Part shown: in pieces, positions 11,454 through 24,723 of the stretch
Layout: every line of letters begins with the position of its first letter
Position numbering within the stretch: the first letter of the stretch is position 1
DNA from: Liquidambar formosana
Lineage: Eukaryota; Streptophyta; Magnoliopsida; Saxifragales; Altingiaceae
Length of the DNA stretch: 64,000 nt
Assembly (NCBI GenBank): GCA_039720395.1
Contig: CM077832.1
Span: forward strand, 30,224,316 to 30,288,315
Direction of reading: 5' to 3'
Notes under the pieces: model-generated
The model's input: the letters and a program-made list of their open reading frames with translations, nothing else
The model's database searches: none
Told to the model about the DNA's origin: nothing
Translations under genes and position numbers: made by a program

Positions 11454-14065
11454 TACTTCATTGTAATTATTTTTTATTATAGAACCTTCTTTCTCCATGA
11501 TGTATCAAGCCAAAAAAACATTATATATGTTTTCCCTGACCAATAGATCATGATCCACACGAGCACTAATTGGGTGCGTGTGATGTAGATTGTACGTGTT
11601 AGTGATTTGATTGTTTATGTTTTTTCCCTCTCCTTTTTTTTTTTCTTTTTTTTTTCTGCCTTCAAAAAATAATATTAGAGATTTACACAGAAGTACAACA
11701 TATAAGATAAAGATTACAAGACCATGATCCAGTGGAGCTAGCACTAATGGGGGCGTGCCATGTCTAACACTCCCCAATTTAATATGGCGATTGGGCTAGA
11801 GATTTGGCTGTCTAGCTATGTTTTATTTAATGAAAAATACTATATAATACCAGGGGATTTACACCAAAGTACAACAAATATAAGAATATTAAATATATAA
11901 ATAAATAAAATGAAAAGAGTGTAAACAAAAAGGAGAATAAAGGACAAAGCATAGTTTGATTAGCATAAAATGTCAGTTTGATTAAGATTCGAAGTTCTTG
12001 AAGTTTACAAAGATGATACCCTTGCCACCTTCAATGTTAATAATGTATTTTCTTTAATGGATTAATTCTTTTCAATTAATAAGGATTTAGGGAACCTATA
12101 GGTGAAGAAGTTCTTGATTATTTGGCCCCAGTGGAATGACTTATGTTATATGAATTCCTTGAATTTTTTTTTTTTCTTTTCTTCCTAGCATGGGAATCTC
12201 TGACTAATCTTTTAGAACTTAGATAAAGTCACTCTACGTCACTTACTGCTGAGAATAAATCTGCCTGGTAACTATCTTAATCTCAAGAGAGAGTAGAAAA
12301 TCAAACTCTAAACTTTCCGCCTTACAATTCAGAAATCACTAATTCACCTTTTAGATCTTTTTGAATTAAAAACTAAAATGCCAAAAATTTAAGTTGCAAA
12401 TATATATGACAAAGAGGGCAAAGGAGGTAAATTACGTCACTTACTAAATTAATTTCCCAAACCCACTTCACAATACTTTTTACTGCAATTACAACTTGAA
12501 TAATAAATTGGAGCTTCTAATTCTATTAAGCAATAGGCCAAGGAGGTAAATTAAGTTAACTATTCAACTACTTTCTAAAAGCAACTTCACAATAATTTTC
12601 CCAAATCATTAAGATGACCTTTATGGAAATGACCACTCCAAGTTGATCTTGACATCTCATATGGAGTGACCAACTAATAAATAATTCTTTAAAAATGATG
12701 ACATTTTCCTAATTAATTAAAATTTGGAAGAAGCGGAATTTGGCATTTTTTTTTCCATCTAACGCCCACATTGCAAGTGTCACATGGTTGGATATTATAA
12801 TAAAGGCTACTTTTAGCTTAGGCAAGGTACTACCTCCTTTGGCCCACAACTATAGGTTGTTTTTGACAAAACACGTATATTAAAAAATATCATCATTGCT
12901 TTTGACTTACAACTACTCGTTAAACATTTTCTTCCAAAACTATTTTTCTCTATTTTGGAATTCAGTTGTGTTGAAAGTAATTTTAGAAATAATAAAGGGC
13001 AGTAGAGGAAAGTTAAAAAAAAAAAAAAAAAAAAAAATTCCAGACAACAACAATATATTTGCCTATTCAAATTGAACAAATAACTTGAGATACAAAAAAT
13101 AACAAAAATTACTTATCTTTGTAGGACGGTGAAGTGAGTATTATTTTAGCCACCAAATCCTTTATATCATTTTAACATAATTTATATGCACTATTACTAA
13201 TGATTCATTAATTTTTTTATTTTATTTATACCAAACGAGGGATATCTGAAGCCGTAAAGCCTTACTAATTCTTCCATGATGCATAAACCACTGGCAAGTC
13301 CATGCATCCGATAATGAAAAAGCGGAGATTCGAAATTTAGACCTATAATTTTGAGTCACGATCCTTTGCCATCTAAATTATGAACCATCGCAAGTTAATG
13401 ACTCGTTAATTAGTCCCAAAGAATTAGCATAATTTCACTTTGTTTCTACTGTACATATTTTACTAGTAAAGTATATAACTAGAATATTTTAAAGTACGTG
13501 CAGTGCTCTCTCAAGCTCGGTGCCAGGAAACTTGGAGAAGGATGGGAATTCCCATAATCTAAATGGGAGCATCAGGACATAGGGAAGAAGCTATACCAAA
13601 AACCCAATATCATATCCTAGCCAAACTATATATATATTATGTATTACTATTATATATAAAGTACTATGCCAATAACAGGAGAGTTCTTGAAGAAAAAAAA
13701 CTGGAGAAAGAAAAAGCCTCTTTTTTTTTTTTCTTTTCCTAAAAAAATTAATAAATGAAGCGGCCTACATTAAAATTCCACTTGTTTGACAAGTGGGTGG
13801 AGAATTCATTCCCAAAGGAGAGCCAGGATTGGTCTTCTTCAAATCATTTAGAGGCATCATCTCTCAATTATTTGGTCTTTGCATTGGGAATCATGTTTTA
13901 TGATTTCCACTGTGATCAAATTCATATCTTCCTATGCTTTTCAATAATTAATGTTACATATGGCTGTATGTCCATAAACTCCTTATACAGTTTCAATGAT
14001 TAATCCAGAAGCTTGCTTCTTCTTCTTTTTATTTATTTATTTATTTATTTATGCTTTTGGTTTTC

Positions 14066-14104
<39 letters not shown>

Positions 14105-14819
14105 ACGTAAAATACTTTCATCGGCTACAGTCTAGAAGATAAGTATAACTAAATCACTTAGACCAATATCAATTTTCTCATAAACATGATTCTAATGGAA
14201 ATCAAATACTAGCGTAAATGTAATAAGCTAGCGACTGATCGAGTCAAGAAAATGAAATCCTCATAGAAGAAAAGGAGTTGGAAACTGACCTCAAACAACA
14301 ATGGCTGTGTCCCAGGAACTAATTAAGGCCACATCAACCAGAAAAGAGCGAGTCTGAGATATGATTATGCTAAGATATATTTATCTATATGACTATATAG
14401 GAGGGAGAGAGAGAGTTGTACATGAATGCAAGTCTTGTCTTTGGCCAATCAACCTGTTAAGTACAGTGCTAACACATATAATATGGTACCTTTTAAGCAA
14501 TAAGCCACCTAACATTACCTGGTCCCTAGTTGTTAGGGACAAATCTCCGCTCGATCTTCTCTCGATTTCCTCTCATTTAAAGCCAAAAGGTGCACTTTGA
14601 TATATTAATCCACAATTGCTTAGCCCACAGACCCACCCTTTTTTTTTCCTTTTTTTTTTTTTTTTTTCTCAAATTATTGGCGTATTGCATTGGTACCCTT
14701 TCCATCCTCTTGTATTATTAATTCAGTGCCTTCATTTTTCAGATTTCTTCATTCCACCTAGATACCTCTTGAATCTTATGAAAAACACCAGAATTTCCAC
14801 TCTATTAAGAAGGGGAAAA
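11454..14819. other. Intergenic, AT-rich
   Basis: No supported gene. Two imperfect direct repeats are visible: about 11541-11585 versus 11718-11763 (CATGATCCA..GAGC..CACTAAT), and a 'gatttacac..aagtacaaca' motif at 11679 and 11851. Another repeated block starts AAGGAGGTAAATTA at 12423 and 12539. Poly-A runs lie at 13014-13037 and 14071-14103, the latter preceded by (TTTA)n. The ORF at 13755-14003 has no recognisable domain. Confidence 0.4.
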
Positions 14820-14932
14820 GATCCTCTCCAAAATTATTTATTACTGGACATGATTTTCACCATCCAATGATAGATTTTACTAGAGATTGATGGTGGAAAT
14901 CATGTGCAGTAGACATAATACTAGAGAGGATT
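14820..14932. mobile_element. Short foldback MITE (113 bp)
   Basis: The two halves are near reverse complements. The left half carries ATCCTCTCC, CATGATTTTCACCATC; the right half carries GATGGTGGAAATCATG and AGAGAGGAT. The flanks AAGAAGGGGAAAA and AAGAGGGGAAAAA resemble an imperfect target duplication. The superfamily is not assigned. Confidence 0.6.
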
Positions 14933-17851
14933 AAGAGGGGAAAAAGTGAAATTTATTTCTTTTAATTAAGATGGTAATGAGTCAATTACTTTGTTTTGCC
15001 AAACAGTACGTATGTTGAATGAGTGCATAAATGGAAACTTGAGGCCACCCTTTTTCCATAGAAGCTAGCATCACCTGCATCCTTAGTTGTAGATGCTTAT
15101 CGATCTTCACATAAGAATTCCACTGATTTCTTCCCATTTAAAGCAAAGAGGAGATAGATATTTTAAAATCCTAATCATTACTCCAAAGGAAACAATTTTG
15201 AAACTGTCACTAGTGTGATAAGATCGAGCTTGGATCCTCTATTTGTATTTAAGTGCGCTTAAGTTTTGTAACATTGTGACATATCAGCATAGAGGAACAT
15301 TCAATGGCTTTAAAACAATCTTAAAGACCCAAGCACACCCAAGGGTCTAGGCTCGTGTGATGAAACACAGATTTAAATCCTCCTCGCTCTCTTGTTATTG
15401 TTCTGCCCAAACTTTTTTGTGATCTTAAAATCACCATAAAGTCATAGATGTCTTTGGCTCTTCATTTGTTTAATTAATTAATTAATTTATTATTTGACAT
15501 TGGAAATACTCGAACCTTACACTGCCCAAACCTTATCCCACCCTAGTCCCACTAGGCCACAAGGGCCAGTGGTGATGTCTTTTGACTTGTTGCCAAATGA
15601 GATAATGAACCTCTTGGTGCATGCATCCCTTGAGCCTTGTGTTGTCGTAGTTAGGTGCTTACCCAAAATCTTGTCACTAATACCCTTAAAGTTATGAAAG
15701 AGATTGTACCAGCATAGAACTCTTAACCTCAACCAATCGATGATTGTTGTTTTGACCCCAGTTCACCCAATAAAAAAAAATGTGGACTACCAACTTCATA
15801 GATTTTGATGGCCCAAGTATATATTTTTATCCATCAATAGTGACAATTAAATCCCATCCCCATCCATCCTTGAAAATGCCTTTTAACTGCCACCATGTTA
15901 AAATGGCTTTGACAATCTCAAATCTCCAATAGAATTATTTGAACCATATGAAGAAAGGGGTAATCAGCAAAACGCCAACCCAATAGGGACAACAATGCAA
16001 TGGGGCATGTATTCCACTTTCTCTCACCAAATCTAGGGCTTTGGAGGTTTTTTATATTTGATTGTAATCTAGACCCCACTCACATGCATGCTCTCTTGTT
16101 ATTTTCCTTAGAGCCCCTCACCTGACTTCTCTTTAGCATTTGACTCGGAAATGCACATTCTCCCAAATCCCAGCCAATCACTTAATTGCCAAAGTGCTTA
16201 TCTCATCCCTGTGATGTGGTCCATTGACAACCCTTTTCAGGCTTGTTTTGATATTCATTTCTTCAACTGCTGCTGCACTGGCATTCAGCCTCTAGCTAGC
16301 TTGGTGCATGGGGTGGAGATATATCCATCTCACTGCCCCATTTGTCATCCTTTAGTTCTAATTAATCCATCATTAGCTAGGGAGATGACTCCTCGAGATA
16401 CGAAGATCCTTAGTTTAATTATTTATCAATTAAGACGCAATTAAGATCAGTGATCGAGAGCATGTGATCATATATTTAGCTTAACTAATTAATGATTTTT
16501 TTTTTCTGAAATTTGGCAATCCTTGATTTGTCAAACCAAATTACTGATTAATTAGGAATTCGTTAGAGATAAAGGAAGGATCACTACATCAGAGCATGTG
16601 GGTAGATACTAATTAATTCTATATACCTACTTGTAGGACATTATGTTTGATTCGGTATCGCCCTAACAGAAGTTGAATTTAATTATTGGCTGGGCTGCCT
16701 AAGATAAAAATACAAATGAATAAAGAATGAAGAAAAGTGCAATCTCTGCTTCTTTTTTTTTTTGGGGGTAACAGGGGTATCCAAGTCATTTAACCTAGAT
16801 TAATCTCTCATTATGCATAAACAATCTACAAATTATTTGATAATAAGGGAGTGGAGACTCAAACTCAAGATCTATGATTTTTTGAATCGCGGTCTTTTAT
16901 TATTTGCATTTTCTTCGCGGATTATCTTTTAGAGATTAAGACATCACAATTAAGATTGTCCACTCAGTCTCCCAAAAAGTGTACGTATTTGGATTGCTCA
17001 GAATATATCTTTGGGGTTCTAATAATGCATGGCCACCAACAGGGCATGAGGATTGGTTGAGATTTAAAACATTTCTAAGACAAAAGATAATGAAAAGAAG
17101 AGTGGGGAAGAGTAAAAACCGAAAGGTCAGACCTATTTCATGTGAAGGCAAAGCAGATGGGTCACTATGTTTCTTGAGCATCAAACAATGTTTTTCGTAC
17201 GTATTCAATGCATAGTGGACTTCTATCTCCATCTTAAGAAGAAAAGCTAGAAGTGCTCTCAAACCCAACAAAATTCTTGGAAATGCAACCAAACGACGTG
17301 GCCTATGCTATTGGGAGATTATGAGACACGTCCAAAAGGTAGGGTTGTACCTGAAATGAAAGGTAGTGCGACGTGGACGTGTGTCGTGCCATGAATGGGT
17401 GCACCAGCAATGTCCCTACACAAAGATACATGCCATCTTCAAATATTTGCATGCTTCCATTGACCTGATAATTTTATTTTGTCAAGTGGGCGTGGCAAGC
17501 GTTGCTTCATATCTCTCATGGGATGATTGCCACAAGAAACAGAAGTGTGCTAGCCTAGCAAAGTCTTCCTTTTATTTTTTTATCTTTTAATATGTCCCTT
17601 TTTAAAGTTAGGCAAAGGCAATTAAGTTATGTGTTTCATTCTTTTATTATGAGGTGGTGGTTGACTTGAAAATGCACTTCTTGTTGTTGAGGATATTTCT
17701 TAATTTCCTTAATCATTTTTCCATGCAAGTCATAGGCAAGTCCTGATCACTTGTAGTGAACTATGGTTGATGGAAATCTGTTCGTTTTTCCCCTCATGAT
17801 GTGGAAAAATTATTGCTAAACTTGGTATGCGTGTGTGAACTTTTACAAAAT
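14933..17851. other. Intergenic, no gene recognised
   Basis: AT-rich DNA with short ORFs (15494-15697, 16151-16444, 16936-17292, 17366-17590) that have no recognisable domain, splice context or similarity to known families by eye. Degenerate tRNA-derived or LTR-like phrases (for example around 16850 and 15340) are too eroded to call. Confidence 0.35.
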
Positions 17852-17854
17852 TAA

Positions 17855-18156
17855 GAGTCTATTTGGGTGTCCAATTCGAAATTAAACCATTTAAGAAATT
17901 TTATATAATATTGAAAGCATAATCTATAACTTAAATTAGGATATTTAAAAAATTTGGACTTATCATTGTAGTTGGTGTTATAGGATCAATTCTTAAAACT
18001 TCATGAAATGCCATTATTTTGAATTTTCATTTTTAATTGTGATAACGATCATCATTTTCTTAAATTTATCAATTCAAGGTGAAAGATTTATGCCATAAAT
18101 ATTATGTAAAATTTCTTAAAATTGTTTAATTTCGAATTAGATACCCATATATGCCC
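17855..18156. mobile_element. PIF/Harbinger-like MITE (302 bp)
   Basis: Terminal inverted repeats: the left end reads GAGTCTATTTGGGTGTCCAA and continues TTCGAAATTAAAC; the right end in reverse complement reads GGGCATATATGGGTATCTAA and continues TTCGAAATTAAAC. Similarity extends about 60 bp inward. It is flanked by the 3-bp direct repeat TAA at 17852-17854 and 18157-18159, typical of PIF/Harbinger. It has no coding capacity and is non-autonomous. Confidence 0.8.
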
Positions 18157-18221
18157 TAACTCTTTAAGTAATAATCCCATTTCAAAGGATCAATATGGTA
18201 TGAATTAGGATAATTAGACGC

Positions 18222-18925
18222 TTTGGAGTAGGCCTCGTCATTGGGTCGTGCTTGAGCTTTTTTCCTTGGGCTAGGCTGGGTTGGGCCTTTTGGGCTTTTA
18301 TCATTTATCGGGTAAGGCAATGAAAAAAATGTAAAGCCCATGGGCCTAGGTTTAGCCTTTTCAGGTTAGGCTTTATGGGCTTATTCTTTTAGGGTGTAAA
18401 ATTAAGTACAAAGTCAAATAATTATTGAATGCAAATATGGAATAATATGTAGCATAACTTATATTTATCAACTTTTTGAAATAAATATATTAATATGTTA
18501 ACTATTAATATATAGTTATAAACATCTAAGTTTTATAACTACTATGTTAATAATGTTTTTAAAATATATAGTTTTCTAGATACAATTTAATTTTATAAGC
18601 ATAATGAGCAAGAAAAAAAAATAGTTTATTGATTGAAATATAAATATTGTTTCATTAAAAGGTATGGACTTGCTCATTGAAACTCAATAATCCATTTTGC
18701 TCTTGTTAATTTTAAATGGTCCCAAACTCTTACGTCCTAATGTTTAAATGTTCAAGCTTGTGTTGGGCTTTTTGGACTCGAGTTTGGATTGGGCTTTTTG
18801 GGCCGGGCTCAAGTTCCTCACTAAAGGCTTAGGCCTAGCCCAAAGGTATTCAAGTTGGGCTCAAGCCAGGCTTTTGGGCTTTGAGCTAGGCCTCAGGCTA
18901 CCCATGGGCCTTGGGCTTAGACCAT
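18222..18925. repeat. GGGCT-rich dispersed element
   Basis: Both ends (about 18222-18390 and 18755-18925) are dense in GGCTWGGCYTGGGCT-like words, with an AT-rich middle. The composition matches the hAT-like element at 19680-20371, so it may be a diverged relative. Exact termini and target duplication were not found. The ORF at 18748-18957 is a by-product of the GGGCTT repeats. Confidence 0.45.
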
Positions 18926-19216
18926 TGATTTTGCTCTTATCTATGCAATCATGTTAAAGGAACATGCCTTAATTTGTCATTAGAGTGCACTTGAAATTAC
19001 AAAAACACCCCTTTTACAATTTCAAATTCAATTACTTTTAGGTACAATATAGCAACTAACACAAATCCTACAACTACCCAACCTCCCTAAGTACTTCTCC
19101 CACGAACACACCCACATCTCGCCTTTTCCCTCTCCTCCACTCTCTTTATCTCTCTCTTAGAAATAGTTTCTCCCCTTCTATCAAACCCTAGTTGTTAGGT
19201 AGTAGTTAGGTAAGAT

Positions 19217-19249
19217 ATGATCACCATCATCACCATCATCGTCATCATC
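19217..19249. repeat. (ATC)n-type microsatellite
   Basis: Imperfect ATC/GTC trinucleotide run (atcaccatcatcaccatcat and following) on the plus strand. Confidence 0.85.
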
Positions 19250-19679
19250 AACTCTAAGAAACATTTTTTTTGATAAGCATGAAGAACAAACAAGGTGTTT
19301 TGTTCATCCATAATGCCTAATAATAAACAATGAGTTGACGCAAAGAACGATTCAAAGAATAAATGAAAAGACAATTCAAATATTAGATTTGTGTATGATC
19401 GTTCGAACGATGTGTAGAACCGTTTGAGCAAACCATGGTAAACTCCATAAAAGTGAATCATTTTCGTGCTAAATCATAATTTTTAAAACTTTAGTGTCAA
19501 AAAACAATTTTGAAAACTTTTGTGGCTCAAAACAAAAATATTGAAAAATCCAAGGGCAAAGCAAAAAAATTCAATCCAAAATTTTCCATTCCCAAAATTC
19601 TACCAAACTCTTTTTTTCACTACAAAGATCCCCAAAATTTTACCAAATTTCTCGTCCCAAACTAATCATAGGTTTGACA

Positions 19680-20371
19680 TTGGGGTGTAAAATGGGTTGG
19701 GCTGGACCGGGCTGGGTTGCTCTTCATGCGGCTAGATTGGCCTAGTTGGGCTTTAGTATTATTCGGGCGAAGCTCAGACTAGGCTAAAGAAAAAAAAAAA
19801 CTTAAGCTGAGGCCTGGTTTCGGGCTTAAGACATGCTTCGGGCTTATGTCAAGCCTCGAGTTGAACCTAATTTGGGCTAATTTATTCTTTATGATTTCTT
19901 TATTAAATTACATTTAAACTTTATAAAGTTTCTATACATATATAAGGACATTTGCAACATTATATCAGTGTTTATATGATTTAAGAACTTTTATTATTTA
20001 TAATAAGACATTTTCAAATGATCATTGGCTAATATATATTCATTCTATTAATTGAGGGAAAAAAATGGAAGACATAAATATAATCATTGGATTTTTTTCT
20101 TATTTGTTTGTAGCATTTATATATTTTATTTTATTATTTTTAAATCTCATATGAATCTAGCAATAAATACAACTCATGTAGTCATATGATAATAGTATAT
20201 TATTTACTATAAAATAGGCTAACTTCAAGTTGGACCTTGGGCTTGGCTGGGTTGGGCTACAAATCCCAAGCCCAAGCCCGCCCATCTTTAAAGATTGGGC
20301 TTCGGGCTAGGCTGGGCCTAAACAGGCTCTGACTAGGCTAAGGCGAACCATAGGCTAATTTTACACCCCTA
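19680..20371. mobile_element. Non-autonomous hAT-like element (692 bp)
   Basis: Ends are TTGGGGTGTAAAAT on the left and, in reverse complement, TAGGGGTGTAAAAT on the right. Flanking 8-bp duplications are GTTTGACA (19672-19679) and GTTTGATA (20372-20379), 7 of 8 identical; 8 bp is the hAT size. Subterminal regions are full of GGGCT/AGCCC words and the centre is AT-rich without ORFs. Confidence 0.78.
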
Positions 20372-20671
20372 GTTTGATATCAACTTCCCATTCCCATCCT
20401 AAATACATTTGAAACTCCCATCCCCACCCTATCCCATTAGGCTTAGTTAAGGCCGGTTTTGAAGGCAGGTGACCTAAGCGGTTGCCTAGGGCACTATATT
20501 TTGGACCAAAATTAAGGGCCCCATTTTTTAACCAACCATTGTAGTATGCCTAAAATAAACAAATAAAATAAAATTTCAAAGAGGGTGGTTATTGTAACCC
20601 CTTAATAATATCTGTATACAACACTAATTTTTATTTATTAAGATGTTACAAAAAATAGAAAATGTTTTTAT

Positions 20672-20776
20672 AAAAATTGGTCATGCTGTCTACTAAAAAA
20701 CATTATTTTGAACAACTTTTCAGAAAAATTATTTTTTCCAAAATCTATCGTTTAAGTGAATTTTTTTACCATTTAC
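20672..20776 (+). repeat. Left arm of an inverted repeat split by a giant LTR
   Basis: This arm contains AAAAAACATTATTTTGAACA and AAATCTATCGTTTAAGTG. Its reverse complement, diverged, is present at 34128-34230 on the other side of the LTR-type element. Joining the two at the TGTCT target site rebuilds one foldback sequence, so the LTR landed in its loop. Confidence 0.75.
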
Positions 20777-21746
20777 TGTCTTGTCGCTACCCCAAAAAAG
20801 GGATTTCTTTGATGGGATGACCCCCGGGGTTATCCGTGTGGTGTGTGGAATGAAGGTTATAGAAATTGATTTAGTTCATTTTAAGAATGCCTTGACTGGC
20901 TAGACATGCAAACATATCTAAAATAATTAAGGTTATGGAGTCGCCACCAATCAGGGGTTTGAGGACGTAATTGGTCATCCTATGGTCTATCAAAAAATGG
21001 GTTCATTTGAGATCCCAAAATAAGTCCATTTGAGGTCTTATCGAAAGTAGGTCCATTTGAGGTCTATTTTGAAAATTGAATGACTCCTAATGATCTGTGA
21101 GACTTAAGATTGAGGGTAAGGGGTTTGGTTACGAGTAGGGAAGGTGTCAGGCACCCCACATCGCCCGTTGGAATCCAACGGTTCCCGATTTTGACAAAGT
21201 TTTTGTTTAAATCTCCATTTGATATTATTAATTTTCTACGCGAACTATTTGACATAAAATACCCTCTTTGAAGGATGATGAATTTGCCATTTGAAAAGAG
21301 ATCCCTAAAGGCATTGAACAAGGTCTTGAAAATATGGATCTTTGGAAATGTGCCTTAAGGTTTTTGTAAGTGAGAAACTTTTGAAAAAATCACAAATTTG
21401 CCTTCCTTCTCATGGAGATCTTAGATCAAATTGATTAACTCCCAATGGGTAGCATCTCTATCTTACAGTGGTAAAAATCAATCCTCTTATAAAAAGATGG
21501 AAATGGAAATGATGTGATTTCATTTTCAATGAATTAATACCAAGTACGAATGTACTTTGGATTTTTAGAAAATTCGGGACTTTTGAAGTCAGTGGGAATA
21601 GATTGGAAATGGATGCCTTTTTGGAAGCATTTGAAGGTAAGTGGATGTTCCCTTTTTTAGGATACGAAAAGTCTTTTGAAGATACGGGTTCCTTTTGAAG
21701 AAAAAGAAATGCATTTTAGATAAAATGACACTTTTGAAGTGTAAAG

Positions 21747-23815
21747 TGTAAAACCTCGAATCTTTCTTAGACTTAATTAATTAACTGTAAAATTGATTGC
21801 CTTCAGTTAGATTTAAACGTATGAGTTAATTTAGGATTAACCTTGAACACGTTCAACTTTGTAGCCAAACAAGGTGATTATTTTTTAATCAATGAGTGAT
21901 AGTTTTCGTATCCTAATCAAACATTAACTTTGAAGGTAATCCTAATTAGGTTAAGATTAACTTGCACCCTATATAAGAAACCTTTGGGGAGGATTTATAT
22001 TTTTTTGACTGAAAACAATATAAAGACAGAAAAAAAAAAAAAAAAAAAAGAAAGCAAGAGAGAAGGAAAAAGAAAGGAGCTGATGCTGTTTTTGTACTAA
22101 TCGACTGCCAACTTCGTGTCTGTTTACAGGTCACTTACCATCTGTTGACTGGTAACTTCACTATTACCAAGATTTTCATCTCTAATCCAATCCTCCATCT
22201 CTATCACTTCTACAATGACTAAACCATCATCACTATCACTCAAAAACCGCTCCATAGCTACTACACAAGATCATCCAACCACCAAAAATCTCTGTCTTTA
22301 GGTTTGGGTGACAAGGAAAGCCAAAAATGGTGGTTTCCACCACTTCCACCACCACTTCCCATATCCACCACCACAAATTTTCTCAAACCCTACCATACAC
22401 TTTTCTACAAACATCTTTCCCATAGATTTAGAGACTGATTTTGAGGGAAAATCAATGGGTGAACTTCTGCTTTTGCCTTGGGTAGCATGGGAAGTTAATA
22501 CAAAAATCTGTTGCTGTTCTACTACATTCTGACTATCAACTTCACATCTGTTGACAGTCAACTTCTCTTGGCTGGTAACTTTGTTGTGTTAACAAGTTTT
22601 CACTCTTAATCCATTACCAACCTTGTTCAAGTCAACTCCACATCAACCAAAGCAAAGGTGAAAATCACCCACACTAGGTTCTGAGTAGCGTTGGGATTGT
22701 TAAGAGTTTGATCGCTTGGATTGTTGAAGGTTTGGCTTGAGGTAAGGGAACTTGCACAATGTATCGCCCTCTTTGATTAAATAAAAATAAATCTGATTTT
22801 TATTCCTCTTTTGTGAGCCAATGATTTATGGACAATTGTTTTCAAAACTAATTCACTATCAAAGTAGTTATTTCTTATATGTTATGGGTCAAGCAAAATA
22901 GTATTTTATTGAAACTGTTTTACATATATTTAAATCTATTTTACTTGCGAAAGATATTTGCCAAATGTTTATTATATGAGTGTGAACTGTGATTAGATTA
23001 TTGGTCCGTCCCAATATGGGATTCTAATACTGTCGGAAAATTGGTCCGTACGAGCATGGAATTTTAATTATGTTGATCATCAATACTGTGTACTGTAAAG
23101 TCCCACGATGATGGACGCCTATTAAGTGTGAGTCTAACCAGAGGTAGTACTTGTATGAATTAATGTTTTATTGATTTGTCTTAAATCGATCAGTGATTTT
23201 AGAGTGATTTATCGAATGCATTGTTATCGAAAGTGTTTCAGTGTTATTGTTTATTGAATTGAAAGTAAGAAAATTATTTCTAAAAGTTTATATGCCTACT
23301 GAATTGAAAGAAATGATTTATTGTAAAATTCTATCGTTTTGTTACTTATGTTTTTAAATCAATCGTGCAAATATGTTTGACTTCTTCCTGTATATATTGT
23401 GTAATGTTTTCTTGTTGAGCTTTATGCTCACCCCTTATATTTTTCCTCACAGATGAATAACTTGATGTGAGTGGCTTCCGTATGCAAAGAGTTAGGATGT
23501 CGATGGTTTGATCTGCTAGTTTAATTAAAACTTTTAGTAGTTAGAAGAATTAGTTTATTATTATTTCAATGGATGTTGTAGTAGGTTACTAGAGGTGACA
23601 ATTTACTTTGATGGATATGGATTTATCTAGTTATTTCATTTAATTATTAAGACTTTAGTCATGCTACGATTCGAATTTTATTATAGATGAATTATTGAAG
23701 ACAAATTTATCATAGGTTGGTATTATTAAGTGGTCTAGCCTATGTGGGACGTAGTCCTATGTGGGTTTTGACAATCATGTCACCAAATCCAATCTTTTGG
23801 GTTTGGGGTGTGACA
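21747..23815 (+). repeat. 5' LTR (copy A, 2,069 bp)
   Basis: Starts TGTAAAACCTCG and ends GGGGTGTGACA. A TATA box, CTATATAAG, is at 21969-21977. The downstream part repeats GTTGACTGGTAACTT-like words around 22140-22590. Small ORFs at 22298-22561 and 22308-22532 lie inside this LTR, recur in copy B and are not host genes. Confidence 0.85.
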
Positions 23816-23819
23816 ATTT

Positions 23820-23832
23820 TGGTATCAGAGCC
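23820..23832 (+). other. Primer-binding site for initiator tRNA-Met
   Basis: TGGTATCAGAGCC lies 4 bases after the LTR end. It matches the complement of the plant initiator tRNA-Met 3' end and marks the start of the internal region in plus orientation. Confidence 0.9.
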
Positions 23833-24723
23833 AGGTTTATGGTTCTGCAAACTCTAAAATCATAATCCTAGAATTGACCGAAAGTAGATGAGTGAGAGTA
23901 TAGACCTAGCTTAGCAAACTAATAGCTTAAGTGCATTTACGATAAGAGTTTCTGAGAAGTGAGGATATGACTAATGGAAAATTTATTTAAAATATTTCTC
24001 TTATTAATTAATTGCTCCTAATGTATTGCAAGTATTAAGTGTTATAAGTTTGGAAAAAAATCAAAATTGAAAGGATACGAAGATATTGGGTTTATGATTT
24101 TGTAGACTCTAGTTCATGAACTTAGGATCACATAAGAACACTGGAGTGATAATACGACTTTAAGGTAGTAGCAAACAGTTTAGATGAGTTTAGATGCAGT
24201 AAGATGTGTATGAATATGAAATTTTACTTGAGGTATATAATTTTTAGAGAAGATTTATCCCTATAGGAAAAGCCTTATTTGTTAAACTTTTAAGTTGATG
24301 AAAGAAATGGAATCATTAAGTTGTGATTTGTGTGATGCTACCTATTTTGAGAGACTTAGTTAATGTTGATTGTGCATTACATAACTCAAGTGGTATTAGT
24401 AGACAGAGTGCTTGAGGATTGTGAGGTAATTTATGGACATGCATTGGTGTATCTGCAACTATTGAATACTATAGAAAAATATTCGTATTTTGTGTTTTAG
24501 TATAGAAACAAAGTCTTAATGAGTGGTTTAGATAAATTTATAATTTATTATTCATTAAGGTGAAATATATGTGGCATGAATTTCATAAATAATGATCCTT
24601 CTATATATTTGAGTGTTAACTTGACCGTTAAAAATGTAAATTGTTTGTTAGTAGCCTGATTGGGGATTCATTAGATGTTACTCGAGCGCGTAAGTCTCAA
24701 ATGTTTGGATATGTGAAAGAAAC
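23833..24723 (+). other. Internal-region remnant of the retrotransposon
   Basis: About 0.9 kb between the primer-binding site and the inverted LTR. No gag ORF is readable; stops occur in all frames. It forms the spacer (loop) of the inverted LTR pair. Confidence 0.6.

Noticed and set aside
18156..18341. 61-codon minus ORF and 18748-18957 plus ORF
   Set aside because: Both come from GGGCTT-type repeats of a dispersed element and have no domain.
20940..20960. Primer-binding-site-like GGTGGCGACTCCATAACC on the minus strand
   Set aside because: It lies inside the TG..CA unit, not just after an LTR end. With TGTCT duplications at the outer ends it is more likely an LTR-internal motif.
22298..22561. 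ORFs within LTR copies A and B (22298-22561 minus; 26035-26250 plus)
   Set aside because: They lie wholly inside LTRs, are diverged between the copies, and have no domain. They reflect GGTGG/CCACC repeats, not a gene.
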